A stretch of DNA of 64,000 bases from Fodinibius sp036381435 (GTDB lineage: Bacteria > Bacteroidota > Rhodothermia > Balneolales > Balneolaceae): positions 1 through 64,000 of the forward strand of contig DASVCW010000023.1 in NCBI GenBank assembly GCA_036381435.1, in the 5' to 3' direction. The notes beneath the pieces are model-generated. The model had not been told where the DNA came from. It ran no database searches and saw nothing but the letters and a program-made list of their open reading frames with translations. The position numbers and the translations under genes were made by a program. Every line of letters begins with the position of its first letter. The stretch's first letter is position 1. Shown piece after piece: positions 43,802 to 52,715 of the stretch.

Positions 43802-44305
43802 TTACTCTCCCTTTTTGCCGAGATTGATAGCTTCTACATCCTGTATGTGACCGTCATTAATAGTAAAACGAACGCAGGTCCGATAAACCTGAAATCCCTG
43901 TCTTCCTGCCGCTCCGGGATTTAAGAAAAGCATTTTATTTTTTTCCTGGTCGCGGCCTATTTTTAAGATATGCGAATGCCCGCAAATAAAAAGAGAAGGT
44001 GGATTCTGTTCCATCTCTTGTCGGATGGGAAGGCAGTAACGGCCCAAAGTACCGCCAATATGCGTCATCCAAATATCAATACCCTGGCGATTAAAACGCT
44101 GGTGTAAAGGATATTCTTTACGAATATCCTGACCATCAATATTGCCATAAACACCAGTTACAGGGGCAATTTCATTAAGCTGATCGGCTATTTCAATTGT
44201 ACCAAAATCACCGGCATGCCAGATCTCATCCCGGTCATCGAAGTAGTCAAAAATCTGGGGGTCAAGATAATTATGAGTATCCGAAATTATTCCAACTTTG
44301 ATCAT
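43802..44305 (-). CDS. YfcE/MJ0936-type metallophosphoesterase
   Basis: 167 residues from the ATG at 44305 (MIKVGIISDTHNYLDP). Metal-ligand blocks in order: DTHNY, WHAGDFG, VYGNIDG, and near the C-terminus ICGHSHILK and NPGAAGR. This matches the YfcE/Vps29 family of small phosphodiesterases. The substrate is unknown. A TTG two codons upstream is an alternative start. Confidence 0.88.
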   Translation of the reverse strand: MIKVGIISDTHNYLDPQIFDYFDDRDEIWHAGDFGTIEIADQLNEIAPVTGVYGNIDGQDIRKEYPLHQRFNRQGIDIWMTHIGGTLGRYCLPIRQEMEQNPPSLFICGHSHILKIGRDQEKNKMLFLNPGAAGRQGFQVYRTCVRFTINDGHIQDVEAINLGKKGE

Positions 44306-44393
44306 ATCCAATTCTTTCTCATTTTCAGCACAAATAATAGCGATGTTTTTTGCTTATGTAAATACGAATCCACGAAAATAAGAAACATTTAAT

Positions 44394-45440
44394 TTGGCTG
44401 ATTCAATTCATAACCTGCGTTTTAGTATTATCATCGTCTCCTGGAATGCTCTTTCTCTGTTGAAGGACTATTTACCGAGCGTAGCGGCTACCGATTATCC
44501 TGAGTTTGAAATTATTTTAGCGGATAACGCTTCAACAGACGGATCAAAAAAATGGGTGCGGGAGCATTTTCCGGATATAAAAATTGCCGCTTTTGACGAA
44601 AATCACGGTTATTGCGGCGGGAATAATCGAGCCGCACCCTATGCCACAGGTGATATTCTCCTCTTTTTGAATAATGATGTGCGGGTTGAACCGAACTGGC
44701 TTGACGGTTTAGCCGATTGTTTTGATGATGATCCCGAAATTGCTGCTGTTCAACCTAAAATGCTTTCTGATGAACAGCCAGAATACTTTGAATATGCAGG
44801 TGCTGCGGGGGGATTTTTAGACCGCTTCGGCTATCCGTTTTGCCGGGGACGTATTTTTGATACGGTTGAAAAAGATCATGGCCAGTACGATAATCAAACC
44901 AATATCTTCTGGGCCAGCGGGGCAGCTTTAGCCATTCGGAGAGAAGCATTTACGGCTGCGGGAGGATTTGATGAAGATTTTGAATTCCATATGGAAGAAA
45001 TAGATCTTTGCTGGCGTCTTTGGACGAATGGCTATAAGATTCAGTTTTGCCCCGAAAGTATAGTTTACCATTTGGGCGGTGGATCAATGCCAATGGGATC
45101 ACCCCGCAAAGTGTACTATAATTACCGCAATAATCTTAAAATGCTTTGGAAGAACTGCAGCATCGATACACTCTACTGGCGCTTCCCGATTCGTTACTGT
45201 CTTGATGTTGCCGCGTCCCTTCGCTCGCTTGTCAATGCAGATTGGCAGGAATTTAAAGCCATTATCCGTGCTCATTGTGATTTTTGGCGCTCTTTTCATC
45301 AAACACAAATAAAACGGGCTGATTTACTGCGCGAACGAAAAACGGATTCCGACCCTGAAGCTATGCTACCTATAATTATTATCTGGGAATACTTTAAAAA
45401 GAAGAAAAGGACTTTCAGGGAGATAAACTCTTCAACTTGA
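44394..45440 (+). CDS. Family 2 glycosyltransferase
   Basis: 348 residues from a TTG start at 44394. GT-A blocks are SIIIVSWNALSLLKDYL, ILADNASTDGSKKWV, GYCGGNNRAAPYATGD, LFLNNDVRVEPNWL (metal/nucleotide motif) and DFEFHMEEIDLCWRLWTNGY. This is the rhamnosyltransferase-like branch that builds surface polysaccharide. The C-terminus (YYNYRNNLKMLWKNC) is typical. No other polysaccharide gene is near except the distant FkbM gene. Confidence 0.9.
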   Translation: MADSIHNLRFSIIIVSWNALSLLKDYLPSVAATDYPEFEIILADNASTDGSKKWVREHFPDIKIAAFDENHGYCGGNNRAAPYATGDILLFLNNDVRVEPNWLDGLADCFDDDPEIAAVQPKMLSDEQPEYFEYAGAAGGFLDRFGYPFCRGRIFDTVEKDHGQYDNQTNIFWASGAALAIRREAFTAAGGFDEDFEFHMEEIDLCWRLWTNGYKIQFCPESIVYHLGGGSMPMGSPRKVYYNYRNNLKMLWKNCSIDTLYWRFPIRYCLDVAASLRSLVNADWQEFKAIIRAHCDFWRSFHQTQIKRADLLRERKTDSDPEAMLPIIIIWEYFKKKKRTFREINSST

Positions 45441-45882
45441 AGTTTAAGCATTTAGTACCTCAATCTTAGTTGGGGTGAATTCTTCGAAGGGATGGCTTCA
45501 GCAAAAATTCATATTTCAACATTCCAGCCCCCGGCCTTAGAAAAGTTGGGCACCTTGGATGAGCCGAAGGCAGAGCGTTAAAAAATTATTTCTGTTTGAG
45601 GACCGGAGGGACGAGTTAAATAATTTTAGCGAAGCTGCAGGCCATCAGCCCAAGTTTTCGTAGCCGGCGATTTTTTTGGTTCGTTTTTTCATCGCTGAAA
45701 AAATGAACAGGAAAAGACCATATGGCACAGAACACTGAATCAGTCAGCAGCTTTCCTTTGTGCCTTTGGTCCCGAAGCTTTCGGGATAAACGTTGATAAA
45801 AATCTTTAGAAGGAAATCTTCATCATTCACCCAAAGGAATGCCTATGACAAATTCCCGTGCTATTGATGAGCTGAAAAAGTT
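45441..45882. repeat. Noncoding region with a putative structured repeat
   Basis: No gene is seen in 442 bases. A long, GC-richer block (about 45530-45720) contains GTTGGGCACCTTGGATGAG, GGACCGGAGGGACGAGTTAA and GTTCgTTTTTTCAtcgcTGAAAAAAtGAAC, the last a strong hairpin at 45679-45708. CCCGAAGCTTTCGGG at about 45771-45785 is a second hairpin. The arrangement looks like a repeated noncoding element or small RNA rather than a decayed gene. Confidence 0.5.
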
Positions 45883-46950
45883 CTACTGGTTAGCCTTTGC
45901 TTCTCTTCGCCGCTTGATGCGATACTGCTTTTGCAGCCACTCTCTCCAAACTTCGCTTTTGCGCAGGTGTTCTTCGTAGGTTTCTGAAAAGGCATGGCTT
46001 CCATCCGGACTGGCAACCATGAATAAGTACTCATGTTCTGCCGGATACAAAGCGGCTTCAATAGAGCTCAGACTAGGATTTGTGATGGGTCCGGGCGGTA
46101 AGCCTGCATATAAATAGGTGTTATAAGGGTGCTCGACTTCATAATCTTCATACAAAAGTCTGCGGCGCTCGCCAACGGCAAAATTTACAGTTGGGTCAGC
46201 CTGAAGGCGCATCCCTTTTTGGAGCCGGTTCCAATAAAGCCCGCTAATGACGTCCCTTTCCTCTTCCTTCCGGGCCTCCCACTGAACAATAGAAGCAAGG
46301 GTTAATATTTCATCGACTGTTTTATCAAGTTCTTCAAACCGTTCTTGATAGGGCTCAATTACCGATTTATTAAACACTTCCAGAATGCGTTTAAGTGCAT
46401 CTTTGGGAGTAATGGTCCAATACATCTTAACAGTACTGGGATAAAGATAGCCAATTACGTCTTTTGGCTGCAAACCGACATTTGACAAAAATGAGGTGTC
46501 ATTAAGGATTTTCTGGAAAGAAAGGGAATCGAACTGTAGGCTCCTTGAGACTGCATCTACGATGTCTCCTTCGGTCCGTCCCGGTAAAATAGTAACCGAA
46601 ACAGGATCCTGAATGCCTTTAGCCATTTTTGAAAGGAATTCATTATATGAGAAACCTTCTTCAACCAAATAATGGCCTTCTAAAAAAGTGCGCCAGCCGA
46701 AGATCTTAGCAGCCCAGAGGAATTCTTCACGGCTATCAATCAACCCCAGCTCTTCTAACTTAAGGGACATCTCCTCTAAACCGGTAGTTTCATCAACATA
46801 TACATGAACGGTTTCTTGGGCTGATATGGCTTGACTGCCATGCAGGCGTACCCAGCGAAACCCGGCAATTAAAAAGGCAGAAATAAAGAGCAGTGCTAAG
46901 CCTGCCGTGAGCTCCTTTTTCGAAAGGAATAGATCTAAAAAATACTTCAC
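45883..46950 (-). CDS. mltG: Endolytic transglycosylase MltG
   Basis: 355 residues. One N-terminal membrane anchor (GLALLFISAFLIAGFRWV), a LysM-like region, then the YceG domain: ILTLASIVQWEARKEEERDV with the catalytic Glu in Q-W-E, SGLYWNRLQKGMRLQADPTV, and YNTYLYAGLPPGPITNPSLS. It cleaves nascent glycan strands at the inner membrane and sets their length. It is a single gene here; downstream is the palindrome-rich gap. Confidence 0.93.
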   Translation of the reverse strand: MKYFLDLFLSKKELTAGLALLFISAFLIAGFRWVRLHGSQAISAQETVHVYVDETTGLEEMSLKLEELGLIDSREEFLWAAKIFGWRTFLEGHYLVEEGFSYNEFLSKMAKGIQDPVSVTILPGRTEGDIVDAVSRSLQFDSLSFQKILNDTSFLSNVGLQPKDVIGYLYPSTVKMYWTITPKDALKRILEVFNKSVIEPYQERFEELDKTVDEILTLASIVQWEARKEEERDVISGLYWNRLQKGMRLQADPTVNFAVGERRRLLYEDYEVEHPYNTYLYAGLPPGPITNPSLSSIEAALYPAEHEYLFMVASPDGSHAFSETYEEHLRKSEVWREWLQKQYRIKRRREAKANQ

Positions 46951-47031
46951 TGGTGAACCGGGGATTTTTTAAATAACGTGAGTTCCAGGGGCTAAAAGTA
47001 CTTTAGAAAACAGCACTTTTTCTATATCAAA

Positions 47032-47150
47032 GTCATCCCGTCCCGAAGGCTTTCGGGAGAGGGATCTCATCCATTCTGAGCCGCAAATTCTTCTACCACT
47101 GTTAGTAATCATTTTTCACAGCGGATGATCCCGACTGCTATCGGGACACT
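47032..47150. repeat. GTCATCCC/GAATCTC-type inverted repeat
   Basis: GTCATCCCGTCCCGAAGGCT at 47032 starts a hairpin (CCCGAAGGCTTTCGGG). A second hairpin, CCCGACTGCTATCGGG, is at about 47130-47145. The first half matches, inverted, the right half of the element at 55552-55692. It lies between mltG and the BI-1 gene. Confidence 0.55.
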
Positions 47151-47155
47151 GAGGG

Positions 47156-47881
47156 CTACCTTCTTTGAAATTTAGAAAGCAGCCTTAAAATTTCAATGTA
47201 AAGCCAAACAAGCGTAACGATTAAACCGAAAGAGGTGTACCATTCAAAATATTTTGGTGCACCGGCTTCAGCACCTTTGTCAATCATATCAAAATCTAAT
47301 ACTAAGTTCAGGGCGGCAACTCCTACAATAATGAAGCTAAAACCAATGCCCATTAACCCGCTTCCTTGAATGAGGCTTATGTTGATACCGAAAAAACCTA
47401 AAATGAAACTGGCAAGATAAACCAGAAAAATACCTCCCGTAGCTGCTACAACCCCCATTCTAAATCGTTTGGTTACTTGTATTAATCCCGATTTATAAGC
47501 AAACAGCATGGCGGCAAACACGCCCATTGTTAAAAGAACTGCGTTAAAAACGATACCATTGTAAGCGCTGGCATACATCACGGAAATTCCGCCTAAAAAC
47601 AGTCCTTCTAATCCCGCGTAAATAGGAGCCGTAGTGGGCGACCACTCTTTTTTGAAAATAGTCACCATAGCCAGGATAAATCCGCCGATGGCGCCGCCCC
47701 AGATAAATAAAGGTGACGGCTGGTACCAGCTAATGGATGCTCCAAGCAATAAAATCAGGAATAAAATACCTGTTTTGTTTATAGTTCCACTGACCGTCAT
47801 GGCTTCATCAGCAGAAATGAGTTGCCCCTGCCCTGCCTGTTGAAATGTTTTCTCACTAAAAGTGGGATTTGCGGATTCCAT
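47156..47881 (-). CDS. Bax inhibitor-1 / YccA family membrane protein
   Basis: 241 residues with seven hydrophobic segments: ILFLILLLGASISWY, FIWGGAIGGFILAMVTIF, IYAGLEGLFLGGISVMY, GIVFNAVLLTMGVFAAMLFA, GIFLVYLASFILGFFG, GLMGIGFSFIIVGVAALNL and a final helix before ILRLLSK. EGLFLGGIS and LDFDMIDKGAEAGAPKYFEW are the BI-1 family blocks. The family includes calcium-leak channels and protease modulators. The function here is undetermined. Confidence 0.88.
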   Translation of the reverse strand: MESANPTFSEKTFQQAGQGQLISADEAMTVSGTINKTGILFLILLLGASISWYQPSPLFIWGGAIGGFILAMVTIFKKEWSPTTAPIYAGLEGLFLGGISVMYASAYNGIVFNAVLLTMGVFAAMLFAYKSGLIQVTKRFRMGVVAATGGIFLVYLASFILGFFGINISLIQGSGLMGIGFSFIIVGVAALNLVLDFDMIDKGAEAGAPKYFEWYTSFGLIVTLVWLYIEILRLLSKFQRR

Positions 47882-48252
47882 AAAATGTAATTGAGTTAAA
47901 TTTTTAAGGATGTGAATATACTATCTCCACATCAGGAATAACAAAAATTTAAGCAAATTATTTTGATGTAGATCGAGATTTATCTCGATGGCTATCCCTG
48001 TTCGGTGAGCTATAATAGTACGTCTATTCACCCTCAAACATTTGGCCCCCTACAGGGCCTCTCGTTCTTGCAGGCCTTTTTCTACAAACATTTTTTCCCT
48101 AACGGGAAAAGGGTTTTAGAAATAATAGGTTACACAGCAGGAAAAAAAGAAGTACGTCCCATTAGGGACGGCATATTTGTAGAAAAATAGGAAGACCAAG
48201 AATCCATCCCGTAGGGATGGAATGTTAAGAAAAGCTAAATTTTTATTTTATT
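47882..48252. repeat. Palindrome cluster of the IS200-like gene
   Basis: Four hairpins built on the core TCCC-taN-GGGA: GGCCCCCTACAGGGCC (48044-48059), TTTTCCCTAACGGGAAAA (48093-48110), CGTCCCATTAGGGACG (48155-48170) and CCATCCCGTAGGGATGG (48204-48220). They sit just downstream (3') of the IS200-like transposase. The same core recurs in the cluster at 61778-62086. A short open frame through it is not credible as a gene. Confidence 0.7.
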
Positions 48253-48714
48253 TCAAAATACCTGTTTGAATATGAAACGTTCGTCATAATTCACATTAAA
48301 TTTATTCAATAGCTCAATATATTCATCCATAAATGTTTTCTTTGCATGATGCTTTTTCTGATTCATTACATAATGATAAACTTTGTTTATTTGGCTACGT
48401 CCATAAGAAAAGGCACCATAGCCCTCCTGCCACCGAAATTTTTCATTAACAAACCCCTTGTTATTAATCCAAGAAGATGAATCACCTTTAACCTCTCTCA
48501 TTAAATTTGATATAGATTGAGTTGGGTGTAATCCTACGAAAGCGTGAATATGATCTGGCATACCGTTAATAGCAATCATCTTATGTTTTCGATTCTGGAC
48601 TATTCCGGTAATATATTTATACAGTTCTTCTTCCCAATCATCCCGAATTAAACTTTTTCTATTCTGAACAGCAAACACAAATTGTATATAGATTTGGCTA
48701 TAGGTATTAGCCAT
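48253..48714 (-). CDS. IS200-like Y1 transposase
   Basis: 153 residues. The HUH motif is MPDHIHAFVGL, QSISNLMREVKGDSSSWIN is the conserved middle block, and the catalytic Tyr is in SQINKVYHYVMNQKKHH. It is a single-strand HUH transposase of the IS200/IS605 type (PF01797), complete in length and apparently intact. Palindromes with the TCCCGTAGGGA core lie downstream. No IS605 TnpB gene is present. Confidence 0.92.
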   Translation of the reverse strand: MANTYSQIYIQFVFAVQNRKSLIRDDWEEELYKYITGIVQNRKHKMIAINGMPDHIHAFVGLHPTQSISNLMREVKGDSSSWINNKGFVNEKFRWQEGYGAFSYGRSQINKVYHYVMNQKKHHAKKTFMDEYIELLNKFNVNYDERFIFKQVF

Positions 48715-48780
48715 GATTACCTCCTGTTGATAATTTTAAAATGGAGAATTAATATTAAAAATATTTAGTAATACTCCATT

Positions 48781-50160
48781 TCAAAAAGTAGGGTTAAGCC
48801 TTAGCCAGAAAACGGGTGCTTGTTCAGGGTTGTTAAAGTCCCATGCCACTTCACATCGGATCAGGTTTGAACCGATTCCAATACCGCCGTTATGCCGAAG
48901 ATCAGCTATGGTAAACTCTTCAAAGCCATCAAATAAGCTTTGTGAGTCATTGGACGTACTATAAACCCAGCCGGAATCCAGGAATAGGCTCAGGTAGAAA
49001 TCATCAAAATCAATCCAGCCATTTGAGCTGTAAAGGGGGCTTCCGAACTGTATTTCAAGATTGCTCAAAATCATTCGGTTGCTTGCGCCCAGTACTTTAA
49101 ATGGCAGCGCCCGAAGTGTTCCGATTCCTCCGAGGTAAAGCTTTTTAAACCGGGGAGCTTCACCCGTAATGCTACTCATACGAAGGCGATATTTTAACAC
49201 TCCTCCGGGCTCAAAATTGATGTAGGAGATTAATTCACCCGTATATTTAGAATAGCTGTAATCGGATGTTCCTATCCCCGGATCGGCAAATTCTGCTATA
49301 CCGGTGAGTGAAAAAGTAAAATTGGGAGCAATTACTAACCGTTTGGGGTTAAAAGATGCAGAAAACGTCAGGCTGGCAACATCTGCGGTATCCACCGGCA
49401 TTCTGTTTTGAAAATCTACAGGTGGATTTAATCTGAAGCTATGTGAGTCAAACAATGCCCAATTCGTTTGGCGATCAAGACTGATATAGCGATCATCAAG
49501 ATAAGCAATACCACCCTGGAAATACCGGTCAGTACGGGCCAGAAAATAAGCGCCCCAGCCCTGCTGCTTGTAATAATCAAGATAATCATAACCTGCGGTA
49601 AAAGCTGTAAGGGTCGTTTCGTGGAGACCTACTCTCCATCCGTCATCGGTAGCTGTAGCGCTATGATAACCGCCACCGATCATGAAATGATGATCACGTC
49701 CCAGCAGCTTTTCAAGCCCAAGCGCGTATTGCCACTCATTCAATCCGGTTGAATAGCCGACAAGTCCATGAAGCTGAATATCGGGAATGCCTAGCCAGTC
49801 ATCATCGTGGTACCACTGCATTCGTTCCTTTCGAATGCCCAGAAATAATTCGTCTACCCTGTTGTAATGAATCATTGGCAGACTGGGAAAAAGTGAATAT
49901 AAAGGACCTGAATTATAAGGACCGGCCGTGAAAAAACCTTTATAATCAAGCCCGTTACTATTAAGCTGAACTGCAAATTTCCGGGAGTTTATATCAGAAT
50001 AACCCTCTGATGAAGGCTGATTCTTCCATGTATCAAACGGCATTGAGAAAAAAGGGTCATTATTAAAAGGACTTTCTTCCTTGCTGTCTTCTGTCGTCTG
50101 GGCTAGTCCTGATGTCGCACTTAAAAAGAAAATACCAATTACGAGTAAATATTTATTCAT
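48781..50160 (-). CDS. Outer-membrane barrel protein, Omp85 C-terminal-like
   Basis: 459 residues from the ATG at 50160, chosen because GGAG sits 5-8 bases upstream. Signal peptide YLLVIGIFFLSATSGLAQ. The rest is strand-rich, with KKLYLGGIGTLRALPFKVLG resembling the GG-x-x-x-lRGy lock loop of surface-antigen barrels, and the C-terminal strand FWLRLNPTF. No POTRA domains are visible. It may be a standalone 16-strand barrel. It is divergent from the ECF sigma gene at 50330, which may control it. Confidence 0.65.
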   Translation of the reverse strand: MNKYLLVIGIFFLSATSGLAQTTEDSKEESPFNNDPFFSMPFDTWKNQPSSEGYSDINSRKFAVQLNSNGLDYKGFFTAGPYNSGPLYSLFPSLPMIHYNRVDELFLGIRKERMQWYHDDDWLGIPDIQLHGLVGYSTGLNEWQYALGLEKLLGRDHHFMIGGGYHSATATDDGWRVGLHETTLTAFTAGYDYLDYYKQQGWGAYFLARTDRYFQGGIAYLDDRYISLDRQTNWALFDSHSFRLNPPVDFQNRMPVDTADVASLTFSASFNPKRLVIAPNFTFSLTGIAEFADPGIGTSDYSYSKYTGELISYINFEPGGVLKYRLRMSSITGEAPRFKKLYLGGIGTLRALPFKVLGASNRMILSNLEIQFGSPLYSSNGWIDFDDFYLSLFLDSGWVYSTSNDSQSLFDGFEEFTIADLRHNGGIGIGSNLIRCEVAWDFNNPEQAPVFWLRLNPTF

Positions 50161-50329
50161 GACAATCTCCATTATCCTTACTCCAACTTACATTATATTT
50201 TCAATCTACGTAATTAGTTTTATAATAGTTGCGATTGCATTAAAAAAATTAGCAAACGGAGGCAACCCTTCCTTAAAACTTACTGTATAAGTAAATAGAG
50301 CTAAGAACAAATTCTTGCGAGAATCGCGA

Positions 50330-50863
50330 ATGAAAGTGATTAAAGAAACCATAAAAGGATGCCGGAAAAGGCATCGGGAAAGTCAAAAGGAGCTTTATAA
50401 GATGTTTTATGCTTATGGCATGAGCATCACACTTCGTTATGCCGATTCGCGTGATCAAGCCGCCGAAATTTTAAATGATGCTTTTATGAAAGCCTTTACG
50501 AACATAAGCAGTTACGATTTAAGCAGGCCTTTTAAGCCCTGGTTACGACAAATTATTGTAAATACCGCTATCAACCACTACCACAAAACAAAAAACGAAC
50601 GGCAATGGGAAGAACTGGAAGCCGCCCGGGATTTACGGTCTAAAGAAGAAGCAATTATTAGCGGTATTTCTTATCAGGAGATTATTAACCTGGTGCAGCA
50701 ATTGACACCGGCTTACAGAACCGTATTTAATCTTTACGTAATTGAAGGCTATAACCATCGTGAAATCGCGGAAAAACTGGGTATTGCCGAAGGGACTTCA
50801 AAATCAAATTTGGCCAAAGCCAAAAGGAATTTACAAGTCATTTTAGAGAAAAATTTCATTTAA
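50330..50863 (+). CDS. ECF RNA polymerase sigma factor
   Basis: 177 residues from the ATG at 50330. Region 2: LYKMFYAYGMSITLRYADSR, AAEILNDAFMKAFTNISSY and FKPWLRQIIVNTAINHYHK. Region 4: LTPAYRTVFNLYVIEGYNHR, then EIAEKLGIAEGTSKSNLAKA with the helix-turn-helix. It is first in an operon with a membrane/barrel fusion protein and envelope proteins. The next gene starts 11 bases after the stop. Confidence 0.92.
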   Translation: MKVIKETIKGCRKRHRESQKELYKMFYAYGMSITLRYADSRDQAAEILNDAFMKAFTNISSYDLSRPFKPWLRQIIVNTAINHYHKTKNERQWEELEAARDLRSKEEAIISGISYQEIINLVQQLTPAYRTVFNLYVIEGYNHREIAEKLGIAEGTSKSNLAKAKRNLQVILEKNFI

Positions 50864-50874
50864 ACAGCAGCATT

Positions 50875-52119
50875 ATGTCTGAAAATAACAACATGAATGA
50901 TTCATTTGAGCGCTTTTTCAAAGAAAAGGCTGATGAATATGACATCATTTATAACGAAGCCGATTGGGAAAAGCTGGAAGGCCGGCTGAATGCGCTCGAT
51001 AAGCAGCGCGTTATCGCCAAAAGACGTTTTTTAGCGGGTGCTGCCATCTTTCTGATTTTCTCCCTTTTTGGTTACTTCACTTACTCAAATTATATGAAGA
51101 TAAATCAGCTTGAACAGCAGTTAAGCAATCAAACTGTTCAACCTATACCCCAAAATTCTGGCACCGGAATAGTTCAGAATAATGATTCTCAAAATTTAGG
51201 CAACAAGTCAGGAAACACGATTGCTGAAAATAATATGGCAAGCAGCGGGGAAACCAGCCAAACATTGCCACCTAAAGATATAGCAGAGGATGACAAACCT
51301 GTTGAAAGCAGTGCTGAATTCTCCATAACGGAAAATGAATCAAGGAATTTATTTATTGCAGACCTCTCGAATTCCAAACTCGCTTTATCTTCATTCGATC
51401 AGCAATCGACTGTAGATCCTGAAACTATCGAACCGGCAGAAACTTCTGGAAAAGCTCCTGTATTTGCCGCACGGGTTGATGCTTCATCTAATGATGTCGG
51501 GCTGAACAGTGGAATTCAAAATGCTTCCCAAAGGTTTTCCGTAGGATTTTTAATGGCTCCCGATTTTAGTACCGCCGGGTCATTCTCTGATTTTTACAGC
51601 CCCGGTTATAAATTCGGGGCTTATGTGGAATATCATTTCACCCGCAATTTAGGTATTTCTGCGGGCATCATTCATTCAACTGTGCGCTATACCGCTCAGG
51701 GAGGGGAATACCGTCCACCGGAGGGCTATTGGACCAACGGCATCATTCCCGCTGAAACCCTGGCTGAATGTATGCTGCTCGATATTCCCATCACCCTTAA
51801 ATACAACTTTTTCCACTTCGATCGATCGCGATTTTATGCCACAGCGGGTGTTTCATCCTACGTTATGCTGAGTGAAGAGTACGAGTTTGATTACTACGGG
51901 AATGAAAGCGGACTTGCACAGAGCTGGAGCGGCAAAACCGGAACCCGTCATTGGGCGAGCAACGCCGCTTTTTCAATAGGATTTGAATATGATATTAATT
52001 CGACGCTAAGCCTGCGTGCCGAGCCTTTTATAAGAGTTCCGCTTAAAGAAGTGGGCTGGGGAAATGTGAGATTATATTCCCTGGGCAGCTTTATTTCCCT
52101 GAATTACAAATTTGACTGA
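50875..52119 (+). CDS. Anti-sigma-like membrane protein with C-terminal barrel domain
   Basis: 414 residues in three parts. Residues 1-50 are cytosolic and helical (FERFFKEKADEYDIIYNEAD, WEKLEGRLNAL). Residues 52-72 are one membrane helix (RFLAGAAIFLIFSLFGYFTY). Residues 75-205 are a low-complexity linker rich in Gln, Asn and Ser. Residues about 210-414 are an outer-membrane barrel of the PorT-like type (GAYVEYHFTRNLGISAGI, CMLLDIPITLKYNFF, FISLNYKFD at the end). Its place after an ECF sigma gene suggests an anti-sigma role, with the barrel sensing the outer membrane. Inference only. Confidence 0.72.
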   Translation: MSENNNMNDSFERFFKEKADEYDIIYNEADWEKLEGRLNALDKQRVIAKRRFLAGAAIFLIFSLFGYFTYSNYMKINQLEQQLSNQTVQPIPQNSGTGIVQNNDSQNLGNKSGNTIAENNMASSGETSQTLPPKDIAEDDKPVESSAEFSITENESRNLFIADLSNSKLALSSFDQQSTVDPETIEPAETSGKAPVFAARVDASSNDVGLNSGIQNASQRFSVGFLMAPDFSTAGSFSDFYSPGYKFGAYVEYHFTRNLGISAGIIHSTVRYTAQGGEYRPPEGYWTNGIIPAETLAECMLLDIPITLKYNFFHFDRSRFYATAGVSSYVMLSEEYEFDYYGNESGLAQSWSGKTGTRHWASNAAFSIGFEYDINSTLSLRAEPFIRVPLKEVGWGNVRLYSLGSFISLNYKFD

Positions 52120-52158
52120 CAACTCAAACTTTATCCAAAATATAAATCCCAACATGCC

Positions 52159-52599
52159 ATGAAAACCCTAAAACTACATATCCCCGATTTAACTAAAATC
52201 TTCTTTCTAATTGCCTTGAGTTCTTTACTGACAGTAGGATGTGGCGATAACAGCACCGATTCGGAACCTCCTCCCGAACCGGTACCACCCCCCGTATCAT
52301 TTGACAGCGGTACTCTCTCCACTAATGAAAGTTTCAGCTATACCTTCGAAGATGAAGGTTCGGTTGAATATTTTTGCGAACTGCATGCTCCCGATATGCA
52401 GGGTGTTGTAAATGTGCGTACCGATGCTGAAATCAGTGGCCAAGACACCGTAAGAATGGAAGGTATGCAATTTGTTCCTTCCTCAATCACCATTACCCCC
52501 GGCACCGAAATTATATGGATAAACGATGACGGAGTAGATCACACCGTAACCAGCGGAAATCCCGACAGTGGCGATGATGGCGGTGGAACGGGATATTAA
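52159..52599 (+). CDS. Cupredoxin-like lipoprotein with halves in swapped order
   Basis: 146 residues. Lipoprotein signal LIALSSLLTVGCGDN. The first mature segment (SFDSGTLSTNESFSYTFEDE ... VEYFCELHAPDMQGVVNV) has the Cys-x2-His-x3-Met loop that normally ends a plastocyanin. The second (EGMQFVPSSITITPGTEIIW ... GVDHTVTS) has the first His strand that normally begins it. So the domain looks circularly permuted. It ends with a Gly-rich tail (DSGDDGGGTGY) and no second loop. All four copper ligands (His, Cys, His, Met) are present. Electron transfer or copper binding is inferred. Confidence 0.75.
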   Translation: MKTLKLHIPDLTKIFFLIALSSLLTVGCGDNSTDSEPPPEPVPPPVSFDSGTLSTNESFSYTFEDEGSVEYFCELHAPDMQGVVNVRTDAEISGQDTVRMEGMQFVPSSITITPGTEIIWINDDGVDHTVTSGNPDSGDDGGGTGY

Positions 52600-52648
52600 A
52601 AACCGCTTTAGCATTTACCCCGTATACTTCAATAACGGCTGAAACATA

Positions 52649-52684
52649 CCCCTGACCGGGCGGCGTTTGTCGCCCGGTCAGGGG
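52649..52684. terminator. Long GC-rich hairpin (intra-operon)
   Basis: CCCCTGACCGGGCG pairs perfectly with CGCCCGGTCAGGGG (14 bp) around an eight-base loop. No T run follows. It lies between the cupredoxin-like and cytochrome-like genes and may be a partial terminator or an mRNA-stability hairpin. Confidence 0.6.
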
Positions 52685-52715
52685 TAAACAAATTCAACTT
52701 AACAGCGCAAAAAGG

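Noticed and set aside
48005..48190. A 61-codon plus-strand frame in the gap before the IS200-like gene
   Set aside because: It is made of the palindrome cluster and has no protein-like composition.
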